A stretch of 64,000 nucleotides of DNA from the NCBI GenBank assembly GCA_014284505.1, contig JAAFYY010000001.1, positions 4,712,001 through 4,776,000 on the forward strand, read 5' to 3'. This DNA comes from Streptacidiphilus sp. 4-A2 (GTDB lineage Bacteria > Actinomycetota > Actinomycetes > Streptomycetales > Streptomycetaceae). The position numbers and the translations under genes are program-made. Shown here piece by piece: positions 1 through 9,896 of the stretch (its first letter is position 1; each line of letters begins with the position of its first letter). The notes below the pieces were generated by a model. The model saw only the letters and a list, made by a program, of their open reading frames with translations. It had not been told where the DNA came from and ran no database searches.

Positions 1-209
1 GCGGAACCCCGCCGCTGAGCGGCCTCCTGGGGGCCGCAGGACGCGGTGAAGCGCCCCCGGCCCGTCCACAGAGCGGCCCGGCGCATCAGCACTCCCCAAC
101 AAGTGCGAGGATGTATTTCCGGCACGACTGGTCTCCCCACAAGGGAGTACCCAAACCCGGCCGGTGATCGACCGGGACGATCCGCACCCATTTGCATGGA
201 GGACGTGAC

Positions 210-1595
210 GTGGCGAACGACGCCAGCACCGTTTTCGACGTAGTCATTCTCGGAGGCGGAAGCGGCGGATACGCCGCGGCGCTGCGGGCGGCCCAGCTCG
301 GGCTCCAGGTCGCCCTGATCGAGAAGGGCAAGCTCGGCGGCACCTGCCTCCACAACGGCTGCATCCCCACCAAGGCTCTGCTGCACGCCGGCGAGGTCGC
401 CGACCAGACCCGCGAGAGCGCGGGCTTCGGAGTGAAGGCCACTTTCGAGGGCATCGACATCCAGGGCGTCCACGCCTACAAGGACGGTGTCGTCTCCGGC
501 CTGTACAAGGGCCTCCAGGGCCTGGTGGCCAGCCGCAAGATCACCTACGTGTCCGGCGAGGGCCGCCTGTCCTCCCCCACGACGGTGGATGTCAACGGCG
601 AGCGCTACACCGGCCGACACATCCTGCTGGCGACCGGCTCCGTGCCGAAGTCGCTCCCGGGCCTGGCCATCGACGGCAACCGGGTCATCTCCTCCGACCA
701 CGCGCTGACCCTGGACCGGGTCCCGCAGTCGGTGATCGTGCTCGGCGGCGGCGTCATCGGCGTCGAGTTCGCGTCGGTCTGGAAGTCCTTCGGCGCCGAG
801 GTCACCATCATCGAGGCGCTGCCGCACCTGGCCCCTGGAGGACGAGAACTCCTCCAAGCTGCTGGAGCGCGCCTTCCGCAAGCGCGGCATCAAGTTCGAG
901 CTGGGCGCGCGCTTCGCCGGGGTCGAGTACACCGAGACCGGTGTCCGCGCCTCGCTGGAGAACGGCAAGCAGATCGAGGCCGAGCTGATGCTCGTGGCCG
1001 TCGGCCGCGGCCCGGTCTCGGCGGGCCTGGGCTACGAGGAGGCCGGGGTCGCCATGGACCGCGGCTATGTCCTGGTCGACGAGTACATGCAGACCAACGT
1101 CCCCACCATCTCCGCCGTGGGCGACCTGGTGCCGACCCTCCAGCTGGCGCACGTCGGCTTCGCCGAGGGCATCCTGGTCGCCGAGCGGCTGGCCGGCCTC
1201 AAGGTCGTGCCGATCGACTACGACGGTGTCCCCGGGTCACCTACTGCAACCCCGAGGTCGCCTCCGTGGGCATCTCCGAGGCCAAGGCCAAGGAGCTCTA
1301 CGGCGAGGACAAGGTCGTCACCGCGAAGTTCAACCTCGCGGGCAACGGCAAGTCCAAGATCCTCAAGACCGCCGGTGAGATCAAGCTCGTGCAGGTCAAG
1401 GACGGCGCCGTGGTCGGCGTCCACATGGTCGGCGAGCGCATGGGCGAGCAGGTGGGCGAAGCCCAGCTGATCTACAACTGGGAGGCGCTGCCCTCCGAGG
1501 TCGCCCAGCTGATCCACGCACACCCCACCCAGAACGAGGCTCTCGGCGAGGCGCACCTGGCGCTCGCGGGCAAGCCCCTGCACAATCACGACTGA
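210..1595 (+). CDS. lpdA: Dihydrolipoamide dehydrogenase (E3)
   Basis: Reoxidises the dihydrolipoyl arm of the 2-oxoacid dehydrogenase complexes using FAD and NAD+, in the cytoplasm. Seen: FAD motif ILGGGSGGYAAAL near residue 13, redox disulfide GGTCLHNGCIPTK (Cys46 and Cys51), NAD motif VIVLGGGVIGVEF near residue 174, and catalytic HAHPTQNEA near the C terminus. The GTG at 210 (VANDAST) is preferred because GGAGGA at 198-203 lies 6 bases upstream. The frame breaks twice: about two bases are lost at 831-835 (HL-P-LEDE) and one C at 1231-1235 (DGVPRVTYC). Both breaks are in C runs, so sequencing error is likelier than a dead gene. sucB follows after 123 bases and is probably co-transcribed. 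Confidence 0.95.
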   Translation: MANDASTVFDVVILGGGSGGYAAALRAAQLGLQVALIEKGKLGGTCLHNGCIPTKALLHAGEVADQTRESAGFGVKATFEGIDIQGVHAYKDGVVSGLYKGLQGLVASRKITYVSGEGRLSSPTTVDVNGERYTGRHILLATGSVPKSLPGLAIDGNRVISSDHALTLDRVPQSVIVLGGGVIGVEFASVWKSFGAEVTIIEALPHLAPGGRELLQAAGARLPQARHQVRAGRALRRGRVHRDRCPRLAGERQADRGRADARGRRPRPGLGGPGLRGGRGRHGPRLCPGRRVHADQRPHHLRRGRPGADPPAGARRLRRGHPGRRAAGRPQGRADRLRRCPRVTYCNPEVASVGISEAKAKELYGEDKVVTAKFNLAGNGKSKILKTAGEIKLVQVKDGAVVGVHMVGERMGEQVGEAQLIYNWEALPSEVAQLIHAHPTQNEALGEAHLALAGKPLHNHD

Positions 1596-1718
1596 CCTCC
1601 CCTCGCACTCCGCTTTCCCGTTTCCGGGGTACGCGGCCGCGCAGGCGGCAACCGCCGCGCGGCCGCTCCCCCCGACGGGCCAACCAATCCGCACGCACCA
1701 CAAGGAGTAACTGAAGCC

Positions 1719-3522
1719 ATGGCGGTCTCAGTAACACTGCCCGCGCTCGGCGAGAGCGTGACCGAGGGCACCGTCACCCGCTGGCTCAAGGCCGAGGGTG
1801 AGCGCGTCGAGGTAGACGAGCCCCTGCTGGAGGTCTCCACCGACAAGGTCGACACCGAGATTCCGGCGCCCGTTTCCGGCATCCTGGCTTCGATCAAGGT
1901 CGCTGAGGACGAGACGGTGGAGGTCGGCGCCGAGCTGGCCATCATCGACGACGGCACCGGCGCGCCGGTGCCCGCGGCCGCGCCCGCCGCTGCCGCCGCC
2001 CGGCCCCCGTGGCCGAGCCGGTCGCCGCACCTGCTCCGGTGGCCGCCCCGGCCCCCGTGGCCGCGGCCCCCGCCGCACCCGCCCCCGCCGCGGCCCCGGC
2101 CGCTCCGGTGGCCGGCACCCCGGTGCTGCTCCCCGCGCTGGGTGAGAGCGTCACCGAGGGCACCGTCACCCGCTGGCTCAAGGCCGAGGGCGACACGGTC
2201 GAGGCCGACGAGCCGCTGCTGGAGGTCTCCACCGACAAGGTCGACACCGAGATCCCGGCTCCGGTCAGCGGCGTCCTGGTGAAGATCACCGTCGGCGAGG
2301 ACGAGACCGTGGAGGTCGGCGCCGAGCTGGCCGTCATCGGTGTGGCGGGTGCGGCTCCGGCCGCCGCCGCCCCGGCCGCGCCCGCCGCCCGGTCGCCGCC
2401 CCGGCTGCTCCGGTCGCGCCCGCCGCCCCCGCCGCCCCGGCCCCGGTGGCTGCCCCGGCCGCTCCGGTCGCCGCTCCGGCCCCGGTCGCCCCGGCTGCCC
2501 CGGTCGCCGCCGCTCCGGTCGCGCCCGCCGCGCCGGCTGTCCCGGCCCCGGTCGCCCCGGCTGCTCCGGTCGCGCCCGCCGCCCCGCCGCTCCGGTGGCG
2601 GTCGGCGCCGACGCTTATGTCACCCCGCTGGTCCGCAAGCTGGCCGCGGAGAACGGCGTCGACCTGGGCTCCGTCCAGGGCAGCGGCGTCGGTGGCCGGA
2701 TCCGCAAGCAGGACGTCGTCGCCGCGGCCGAGGCCGCGCGTGCCGCGGTGGCCGCCCCCGCGGCTGCGGCCAAGGCCCCGACCGTCGCCGAGGCCTCCCC
2801 GCTGCGCGGGCAGACCGTCAAGATGACCCGGATGCGCAAGGTCATCGCCGAGAACATGCTCAAGGCGATGCAGACCACCGCGCAGCTGACCACCGTGATC
2901 GAGGTGGACGTCACCAGGATCATGCAGCTCCGGGAGAAGGCCAAGGCCGGCTTCCTGGCCCGTGAGGGCGTCAAGCTCTCGCCGATGCCGTTCTTCGTGA
3001 AGGCCGCGACCGAGGCCCTCAAGGCGCACCCGGTGATCAACTCCAGCGTCAACGACGCCGAGGGCACCATCACCTACCACGCCGCCGAGAACGTCGGCAT
3101 CGCCGTGGACACCGAGCGCGGTCTGATGGTCCCGGTCATCCACGACGCGGGCGACCTCATGTCGCCGGCATCGCCAAAGACCGCCGACCTCGCGGCCCGC
3201 ACCCGCGACAACAAGGTCAAGCCGGACGAGGTCTCCGGCGGCACCTTCACCATCACCAAACACCGGCTCGCGCGTGCGCTGTTCGACACCGCGATCTTCA
3301 CCCCGCCGCAGGTGGCGATCCTGGTCATCGGCGCGACGGTCAAGCGTCCGGTGGTCATCGAGAGCCCGGAGCTGGGCACCACCATCGCCATCCGCGACAT
3401 GGTGTACCTGGCCCTGTCCTACGACCACCGCGTGGTCGACGGGCGCCGACGCCGTCCGCTTCCTGGGCACCGTCAAGGCCCGCCTGGAAGAGGGCGCCTT
3501 CGAGGGCGAGCTCGGCCTGTAG
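1719..3522 (+). CDS. sucB: Dihydrolipoamide acyl/succinyltransferase (E2)
   Basis: E2 core of a 2-oxoacid dehydrogenase complex (2-oxoglutarate type in actinomycete annotation): carries lipoyl groups and transfers the acyl group to CoA. Two lipoyl domains are visible, each with a lipoylated STDKVDTEIPAP (first Lys43), joined by long Ala/Pro/Val linkers. Then come the E3-binding domain (YVTPLVRKLAAENGVDL ... GGRIRKQDVV) and the catalytic domain with the SYDHRVVDG signature near the end. Start ATG 1719 follows AAGGAGT. The frame breaks near 2000, 2390, 2590 and 3440, and compensating small indels scramble residues near 3160-3190 and 3255-3280; the lost bases are mostly in C/G runs. Lipoylation would depend on lipB and lipA downstream in this window. 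Confidence 0.93.
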
Positions 3523-3541
3523 GACCGGTCGGCAGGGGCTG

Positions 3542-3581
3542 GTCCGCGAGGACTGGTCCGCAGGGGCTGGTCCTCGCGGAC
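3542..3581. repeat. Inverted repeat downstream of sucB
   Basis: GTCCGCGAGGAC (3542-3553) and its exact complement GTCCTCGCGGAC (3570-3581) flank a 16-base loop. It sits 20 bases after the sucB stop and may be a first termination or processing hairpin before the stronger one at 3607. Confidence 0.5.
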
Positions 3582-3606
3582 TGCCGCCCTGCGGCACCCC
3601 GCTGTT

Positions 3607-3649
3607 CCGCTGCCCCGTTTCCGCTTCGGCGGGACGGGGCAGCGGCATT
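3607..3649 (+). terminator. Intrinsic terminator after sucB
   Basis: A 12-base perfect stem, CCGCTGCCCCGT (3607-3618) with ACGGGGCAGCGG (3634-3645), is followed by CATTTT. This is the clearest rho-independent terminator in the core region and ends the lpdA-sucB unit. Confidence 0.7.
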
Positions 3650-3724
3650 TTCCGGGGGCGTGTTCCGGCGCCCGCACGGCGCATTTCCCGTGCGCGGCGG
3701 CCTCCGGGGGTCGATGCTGGTGGG

Positions 3725-4254
3725 GTGACCGACGAGACTGAGTTCTGGCAACTGATCGACGAGACGCGCGAGGCCGCCGAGGGGGACCCGGTCGATCAGG
3801 CCGAACTGCTGGTCGACCGGTTGCTGGCGCTGACCCCGGACGACGTGATCGACTTCGCCCGGCTGTTCGAGGCACGGCTGGCCCGGGCCTGGCGCTGGGA
3901 CTTGTGGGGCGCGGCCGACCTGCTGCTGGGCGGCGCGGGCGACGACAGCTTCGACTACTTCTGCTGCTGGCTGATCGGCCAGGGCCGGGACGTGTTCGAG
4001 GGCGCGCTGGCCGATCCGGACGCCCTGGCCGACCTGGTGCCGGACTTCGACGAGGAGGTGGACGGTGACGCCGAGGAACTGGGCGACGCCGCCGACCACG
4101 CCTACGAGCAGCTGACCGGCACGCCGCTGCCGGAGCTGGGCCTGCCCTCCCGGCCGCGCAGCCGGTGGCCCAGCCCGGCGGAGCCTTCGACTTCGACGAC
4201 GCCGCGGTGATGGAGGACCGCTTCCCCCGGCTCTGGGAGCGCTACGGCGGCTAG
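3725..4254 (+). CDS. DUF4240 domain protein
   Basis: A protein of about 176 residues of the DUF4240 family, function unknown. The family pattern is visible at the N terminus: TEFWQLIDETREAA, then DQAELLVDRLLALTPDDVIDF and a Trp/Phe/Tyr-rich middle (AWRWDLWGAADLL ... SFDYFCCWLIGQG). It is acidic and has no signal or membrane segment. The GTG at 3725 is the likely start. One base is missing near 4155-4165; after it the reading continues as AQPVAQPGGAFDFDDAAVMEDRF and stops at 4252-4254. It sits alone between two terminator-like regions. Confidence 0.75.
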
Positions 4255-4345
4255 ACCGCCGGGCCCGGGCACCCGGGCGGCCGCGCCGCGTGTCGGACCT
4301 GCCTCCGGTGCCACCGGCACCGGCGCGGCTGCGATGATTGCGGTC

Positions 4346-5242
4346 ATGCGTATCGCAGTCACCGGTTCGACCGGCCTCATCGGCACCGCCCTGGTTCGCT
4401 CGCTGCTGGACGACGGGCACCAGGTGGTGCGACTGGTGCGACGCGATCCCCTGGGTCGCCAGGACGGCAGTACCGAGGTCCGCTGGAACCCGGGGCTGCG
4501 GCAGATCGACCGCAAGTCGCTGGGCAGGCTGGACGCCGCGGTCAACCTGGCCGGTGCTGGCGTCGCCGACCGGCGCTGGACGGCGAGCTACAAGCGGCGG
4601 ATCCACGACAGCCGGGTGCTGAGCACCCAGACCCTGGCCGAGGCGCTGGCGGGCCAGGAGGAGCCGCCGAAGGTGCTGGTCTCCGGCTCGGCCGTGGGCT
4701 ACTACGGGCAGACCGGCAGTGCGGTCGTCGACGAGTCGGCGCCGGCTGGCGGGACTTCCTGGCCCGGGTCTGCGTGGAGTGGGAGCAGGCCACGGCCCCG
4801 CCGCCGAGGCCGGGATCCGGGTGGTCCACGCCCGGACCGGGCTGGTGGTGGCCCGGGAGGGCGGCGCCTGGGCCCGGCTGTTCCCGCTGTTCAAGGCCGG
4901 TCTGGGCGGGCGGCTCGGGAGCGGGCGGCAGTACTGGTGCTACATCTCGCTGCGGGACGAGGTGGCGGCGCTGCGGCACCTGCTGGTCACGCCGGAGCTG
5001 AGCGGGGCGGTGAACCTGACCGCCCCGGTCCCGGTGACCAACGCCGAGGTGACCGCCGCGATGGGCGAACTGCTGCACCGGCCGACCCTGTGCCACGTCC
5101 CGAGGTGGCACTGCACCTGGCGCTGGGCGAGATGGCGGTGGAGGTCATCGGCAGCCACCGGGTGGTGCCGGGGCGGCTGCTGGACTCGGGCTTCACCTTC
5201 CGGGACACCACGGTCGAACAGGCGCTGCGCGCGGCGGGATGA
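4346..5242 (+). CDS. TIGR01777 family SDR epimerase
   Basis: Member of the TIGR01777 (YfcH-like) group of extended short-chain dehydrogenases; substrate unknown. Start ATG 4346 gives MRIAVTGSTGLIGTAL, a Rossmann GxxGxxG at residues 7-13. Family landmarks follow: DAAVNLAGAGVADRRW, KVLVSGSAVGYYG, and later VVHARTGLVVAREGGAWARL and YISLRDEVAAL. The C terminus reads LLDSGFTFRDTTVEQAL, typical of the family. The frame is broken near 4750-4790 and near 5100 by one-base losses in G/C runs. No strong ribosome binding site precedes the start, and an ATG at 4334 is an alternative. Confidence 0.85.
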   Translation: MRIAVTGSTGLIGTALVRSLLDDGHQVVRLVRRDPLGRQDGSTEVRWNPGLRQIDRKSLGRLDAAVNLAGAGVADRRWTASYKRRIHDSRVLSTQTLAEALAGQEEPPKVLVSGSAVGYYGQTGSAVVDESAPAGGTSWPGSAWSGSRPRPRRRGRDPGGPRPDRAGGGPGGRRLGPAVPAVQGRSGRAARERAAVLVLHLAAGRGGGAAAPAGHAGAERGGEPDRPGPGDQRRGDRRDGRTAAPADPVPRPEVALHLALGEMAVEVIGSHRVVPGRLLDSGFTFRDTTVEQALRAAG

Positions 5243-5533
5243 GCCGGGCCGACACCGGGTGTCCGCACTGTGAGACACCGCCGGGTGGGCGCAGAGGCGC
5301 ATTCAAGGGGCGCATGGAAGCCATAGGTGACCGGCTGCTGCCCCTTCGCGCCCCCTGCTCACTCTCCGTGTCGAAATTGGCATATGCCCCGACAGGACGG
5401 TTCAAATCCCCTGTCTGACAGCACTATTGACGGGGCATCACCTCGGGAAGCCAGCCCGCGACCCACGCCGACGGCCAGTCGCCGACACCACAAGGACAGC
5501 GCGTCGGGTCGGGGCCACGGAGGGAGCCACCTC

Positions 5534-6973
5534 GTGCCTGCACCCATCCCGCTCCACCAGCAGTCCCCGCAGCAGCAGAACGCACCGCAGTACCCGCAGT
5601 ACCCGCACCACCCCCAGCACCCGCAGCACCCGCAGTACCCCCAGCACCTCGGCACGGAGATTTCACCGCAGCAGCAGTCGCACTCGCAGCGCCGGCAGCA
5701 CCGCTCCGACGTGGTCATCGTCGCGCGGGCGTCGCCGGACTGGCGGCCGCCCGCAGCCTGATCGCCGCCGGACTGAGCGTCACCGTCCTGGAGGCCGCCG
5801 ACCGCGTGGGCGGCCGGATGGCGGCGTTCGAACACCAGGGCTTCCGGCTCGACCACGGCGCCCATCTGCTGAACACGTCCTTCCCCGACCTGGGCGACAC
5901 CCTGGACCTGCCCCGGCTCGACCTGCGCGCGCTCGCACCCGAGGTGCTGGTGCACCGCCGCGGCCACCACTACCAGGTCGGCCAGGTCGGCGGCCCCAGG
6001 CTGGCGCTCAGCACCGGCCGGGCGTCCATGGGCGGCCCTGGGACCGGGCCCGGCTGGGGGCGGCCCTGGCCCGGCTGGCGGCCACCCCGACCGCCAAACT
6101 GCTGGCCCGTCCCGAGCACACCTCGGCCCGGGCCCTGGCCGAACGCGGCATCCCGGCACGCACCCTGGACGGCTTCGTCCGCCCGCTGCTGGTAGCCCTG
6201 CTGGGCGATCCGGCGCTCGGCACCAGCAGCCGGGTCGCCGACCTGGCCCTGCGCGGCTACGCCCGGGGGCGGCTGTGCCTGCCCGCCAACGGGGTCTCCG
6301 CGGTGCCGCGGCAACTGGCCGAGGCCCTGCCCGAGGGGACGGTCCGGCTCGGCGTGTCGGTACGGTCGGTGTCCGCGGACGGGGTCGACACCGAGCACCA
6401 CGGCCGCTTCGGCTGCCGGGCCATGGTGGTCGCCACCGACGCCCGCCGCGCCGGTGAGCTGCTGCCCGGTCTGCACCAGCCGGACTACCACCCGGTCACC
6501 ACGTACTACCACGCCGCGGGCGAATCCCCCTGCCCCGAAGCGCGGTTGCTGCTGGACGCGGACGGCCCGGCGCCGGTCTCGCACTCGCTGGTGCTCAGCG
6601 AGATCGACAGCTCCTACGCACCCTCGGGCGCCTCACTGATCGCCTCGACCGTGCTGGGCCACCGCGACTTCGGCGCGGACGGGCCGCTGCTGGAACCGCT
6701 GGTCCGCCGTCGGCTGGGACGGCTGTACGGGGTGGACAGCAGCGGCTGGGAGTTCCTGACGGTACGGCATGTCCCGGACGCCCTGCCCGCCATGCCGCGC
6801 CGCACCACTTCCGGCGGCCGGTGCGGGTGCTCAGCGGGCTCTACGTCTGCGGCGACCACCGGCAGACCAGCAGCGCCCAGGGAGCACTGGCATCCGGGCT
6901 GCGGGCGGCCGCCGCGGTCCTGCACGACCTGGGCGTGGCCCGGACCGCCGAGATCCCCGACCTGGCGGCCTGA
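5534..6973 (+). CDS. FAD-dependent amine-oxidase-like oxidoreductase
   Basis: A flavoprotein of the NAD(P)-binding/amine oxidase superfamily, substrate unknown. The GTG at 5534 follows GGAGGGAG. Residues 1-50 are an unusual Gln/Pro/His/Tyr-rich stretch (PQYPQYPHHPQHPQ repeats). Then comes the FAD-binding start DVVIV-GAGVAGLAAARSLIAAG with LEAADRVGGRM; one G is missing near 5730, which splits this motif. A second break lies near 6040 and a third near 6800. The C terminus has the matching FAD element LYVCGDHRQTSSAQGALASG. It is monocistronic and convergent with the regulator at 7147. Phytoene-desaturase-like or protoporphyrinogen-oxidase-like roles are possible but not shown. Confidence 0.8.
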
Positions 6974-7093
6974 CCCCGGGGCTGCCACGGGGTCAGGCCG
7001 CGGCTGCCGGACGTGGGCTGTCGGCTGTGAGCTGTAGCTGTGGCTGTGGCTGTAGCTGTCGACCGTGAGGCCGAACGGGCGTCGGTCGGCCGC

Positions 7094-7136
7094 CGGGTGC
7101 CGCTCCCCCGGGCACTGCCCTGGGGAGCGGCACCCG
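7094..7136. terminator. Bidirectional terminator hairpin
   Basis: CGGGTGCCGCTCCCC (7094-7108) pairs perfectly with GGGGAGCGGCACCCG (7122-7136), with a 13-base loop. It lies between two converging genes (5534-6973 plus and 7147-9000 minus) and can serve both. Confidence 0.75.
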
Positions 7137-7146
7137 CGGCGTCCCG

Positions 7147-9000
7147 TCAGATCACCCCGGCGCCATGGGCCGCCTCCTCGAAGGCCCGTACCGAGGCGTT
7201 GCCCCGGTACGGCGCCAGCTTCCGGCTGAACTCGCGCAGATACTCCACCGCCCGCAGCGACCGCATCTCGGAGGCCCCGCGCAGCGCCTCGGTCGCGGCC
7301 GCGCAGGCCTCGTCCACCTCGCCCATCCCCAGCCGGGCGGTCGCCAGTACCGTCCGGCAGAAGACCCGGCTGCGGGCGTAGGAGCCGCCGCGCAACCGCA
7401 GCGAGCGCTCCGCGTGCTGGGCGCAGGGCCGCCACTGCTGGAGGTCGCGGTAGCAGTGGCCGAACTCGTCGGCGAGCTGCGCCTCGTCGAAGAACCGTGC
7501 CCAGCTCGGCAGTTCGTCGCCGGGACGGGCCGCCTGGAGCGCCCGCTCGGCCCGCACCAGGGACGTGGTGCAGGAACGGGCGTCGCCGATCAGCCCGTGC
7601 CCCCGCGCCTCGGCGGCGTGCATCAGCGCCTGGACGGTGGTGGGCGCGACCGCGCCCACGCCCTGCTGGGCGACCCTGGCCAGCTGCACCGCCTCCCGGC
7701 CGTGGCCGAGGTAGACCGCCTGGCGGCTCATGGTGACCAGTACATAGCCGCCGTAGAGCCGGTCGTTGGCCGCCTGGGCGAGGCGCAGCGACTGGACGAA
7801 GTAGCGCTGGGCCAGGCCGTGCGCGCCGATGTCGTACGAGGTCCACCCGGCGAGCCGGGTGAGGTCGGCGACGGCACCGAACAGCGAGCGGCCGATGGCC
7901 TCGTTGTAGCGGCCGCGCAGCATCGGCTCGGCCTCGCTCTCCAGGTACCGGATCAGCGCCTGCCGGGCGTGGCCGCCGCCGTAGGCGTTGTCCAGCGAAC
8001 GGAAGAGGTCGCCGACGGCCCGGACCGCGGCGACATCGCCCCGGCCGACGCGTTGCAGCCCGCGCGGCGGGGGCGGGGGCGGCAGCTGACCGGTGACGGC
8101 GCCCGGGTCGGTACCGGCCGACAGCGGGCGGCGGGTCTGGGGCGGGACGGCCCCGGCGCTGAGGCCACCGGGATGGGCCCCGCCCGTGGTGGCGCCCGGG
8201 CGCAGCGGGGCGCGGGCCGGGGCGGGGGCCAGCCCGAGGTCGTGCGAGGTCTCCCGGGCGACCCGGTCGTCGCTGCGGCCGATCAGCCAGTCCCGGCTGG
8301 GCACCACCAGCCCGGCCGGGGTGAAGGCGATCCGGCGCAGCTCGGAGTGGGCGCCGGTGTCCTTGCGCCACATGCTGCTGACGATGTCCACCGCCTCGGC
8401 GGGCGATTCGGCGAACTCAAGACCGGCATACACCGGGGCGCAGGCGTCCAGGCCGAGATCCTGCGCGGACAGCCGGCGGCCGAGGCGGCGGGTGAAGACC
8501 TCGGCGATCAGGGCGGGGGTGGCCCCCCTGGGCTGCTGGCCGCGCAGCCAGCGGGTCACCGAGGTCTTGTCGTAGCGCAGGTCCAGGCCGTGCTCGATGC
8601 CGAGCTGGTCGACCCTGCGGGCGAGGCCGGCGTGGGAGAACCCGGCCTCTTCGATCAGGGCCGAGAGCCGCTGGTTCTGCGAGCGCTGATCGGGCGCCCG
8701 GTGCTCGCCGGAGCGGTGGTCGGAGGCCCGGTGGTCCGCCGAGCGGTGGTCGCCGGAGCGCTGCTCGGGCGGCCGCTGGTCGTGCGGGCGCTGGTCGTGC
8801 GGGCGCTGGTCGTGCGGACGACCGGGGGCGGACCGGGACGCGCCGGCGCTCGCCGGACGACCGGGCTCGCGGGGGACTCCAGAGCCCTGGGCGGGCTGAT
8901 CCGTTGGTCGACGGGTCGGGACCGGTCCGGGCCCATGGGGCGGTCCGGACGGGGCTCGGTCGTCGGCCGGTCGGTTACTGGCCGTTGGGGCATATGCCAC
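7147..9000 (-). CDS. Streptomyces TPR-type regulator (NsdA/NsdB-like)
   Basis: A large cytoplasmic regulator of the kind found widely in Streptomyces; NsdA/NsdB, which repress antibiotic production and development, are the best known relatives by layout. After a disordered Pro/Arg/Gln/His-rich N terminus (repeats of HDQRP, then DHRSADHRASDHRS) comes a DNA-binding-like region, RLSALIEEAGFSHAGLARRVDQLG ... KTSVTRWLRG, which resembles a helix-turn-helix. A Pro-rich linker follows, then helical TPR-like repeats to the C terminus (ARQALIRYLESEAEPML, YVLVTMSRQAVYLGHG). The GTG at 9000 is a likely start (VAYAPTASN) with GGAAGG close upstream. This frame is open throughout. The NsdA assignment is inferred from layout, not proven. 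Confidence 0.7.
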   Translation of the reverse strand: MAYAPTASNRPADDRAPSGPPHGPGPVPTRRPTDQPAQGSGVPREPGRPASAGASRSAPGRPHDQRPHDQRPHDQRPPEQRSGDHRSADHRASDHRSGEHRAPDQRSQNQRLSALIEEAGFSHAGLARRVDQLGIEHGLDLRYDKTSVTRWLRGQQPRGATPALIAEVFTRRLGRRLSAQDLGLDACAPVYAGLEFAESPAEAVDIVSSMWRKDTGAHSELRRIAFTPAGLVVPSRDWLIGRSDDRVARETSHDLGLAPAPARAPLRPGATTGGAHPGGLSAGAVPPQTRRPLSAGTDPGAVTGQLPPPPPPRGLQRVGRGDVAAVRAVGDLFRSLDNAYGGGHARQALIRYLESEAEPMLRGRYNEAIGRSLFGAVADLTRLAGWTSYDIGAHGLAQRYFVQSLRLAQAANDRLYGGYVLVTMSRQAVYLGHGREAVQLARVAQQGVGAVAPTTVQALMHAAEARGHGLIGDARSCTTSLVRAERALQAARPGDELPSWARFFDEAQLADEFGHCYRDLQQWRPCAQHAERSLRLRGGSYARSRVFCRTVLATARLGMGEVDEACAAATEALRGASEMRSLRAVEYLREFSRKLAPYRGNASVRAFEEAAHGAGVI

Positions 9001-9194
9001 ACACCTTCCGGGTGCCCGCCTCGCCCCGGGGGATGCTCCCGGAGTACGCCGCGAGCTCCCTACGGGAACGGCGCGAATGTAGCGAGCATTTGCCCCGAAT
9101 GGCCGAGTACGCCAGCGCGTTCCTCCGATCGAGTGACAACGCTCGCCCATTCTGGGGACAACGTGGGGCTCCTGGAGCGCCGGGGCGTGCGCTG

Positions 9195-9778
9195 TCAGGC
9201 GCGGGCGAGCCCCGCAGCAGCAAGTCGATCAGCACGCCCAGATCAGCCGCGGCGGTCGGCCGGGACCAGGTCGGGGCGTAGCCGGGATCGTGGAAGTGCG
9301 AGGTGGCCTGGAACACCGCGTGCGCCAGCAGCCCGGGGTCCCCGGCCGCGAAAAGGCCGTCGTCCTGGCCCTCGGCGATGATCGCCGACAGCTGGAGCTC
9401 CAACGCGGCGAGGTGCTCATCGACGAGAGCGCTGCTCTCGTCGGTGAGCACGGTAAAGGTCGCGAACAGCTCCGGATCGTCCAGGGCTTTGTGCCGCTTG
9501 GCCTCGAACAGCGTCTCCAGCCAGAGCCGCAACCGCCGGTCGGGCCGCTGCGGGCCGGTGGCCACGGCCGGGAGCGCCGCATGGGCACGGTTCAGCCAGC
9601 GCTCGGTGACCGCCTCGCGCAGCGCGGCCTTGCTCGGGAAGTGCCGGTAGACCGTGCCATGGCTCACCCCGAGCGCCCGCGCCACATCGACCACGGTGGC
9701 CTTGCCCGGGCCGAAGCGGCGCAGCACGTCCTCCGCCGCCTCCAGGATGTGCTCCCTGGTGAGCGTCGTTTCCGCCAT
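9195..9778 (-). CDS. TetR family transcriptional regulator
   Basis: TetR-type repressor. The N-terminal helix-turn-helix is clear: ILEAAEDVLRRFGPGKATV followed by VARALGVSHGTVYRHFPSKAAL (about residues 11-50). The rest is the all-helical ligand-binding domain. As printed the frame runs on to 8975 and would overlap the regulator upstream region. One missing G in a run near 9209 explains this: restoring it gives LLLRGLARA and a stop at 9195-9197, a normal family length of about 195 residues. It is preceded by the divergently placed stretch 9779-9849 and by the aldo/keto reductase on the same strand, a plausible target. Confidence 0.85.
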
Positions 9779-9849
9779 GACCGCTCCACCCCCGCCTCTC
9801 GCTGTGTTGCCTCGGCCCTGCTGCCGCGCTCCTCACCGCCACCCGCGGG

Positions 9850-9882
9850 CGCCGGGGTCCCGGGGACTCCGGGACCCCGGCG
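9850..9882 (-). terminator. Terminator of the aldo/keto reductase gene
   Basis: CGCCGGGGTCCCGG (9850-9863) and CCGGGACCCCGGCG (9869-9882) form a 14-base perfect stem with a 5-base loop, 14 bases past the reductase stop codon. Confidence 0.7.
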
Positions 9883-9896
9883 ACGCCGGGGCGTGG

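Noticed and set aside
7020..7075. Repeats of GCTGT(A/G) after the oxidoreductase gene
   Set aside because: Short low-complexity run without pairing or gene; no sign of function.
7165..9381. Long open plus-strand frame of about 738 codons
   Set aside because: It is the antisense of the regulator gene; high-GC codon bias keeps the opposite frame open and its product is Gly/Arg/Ala-rich without any motif.
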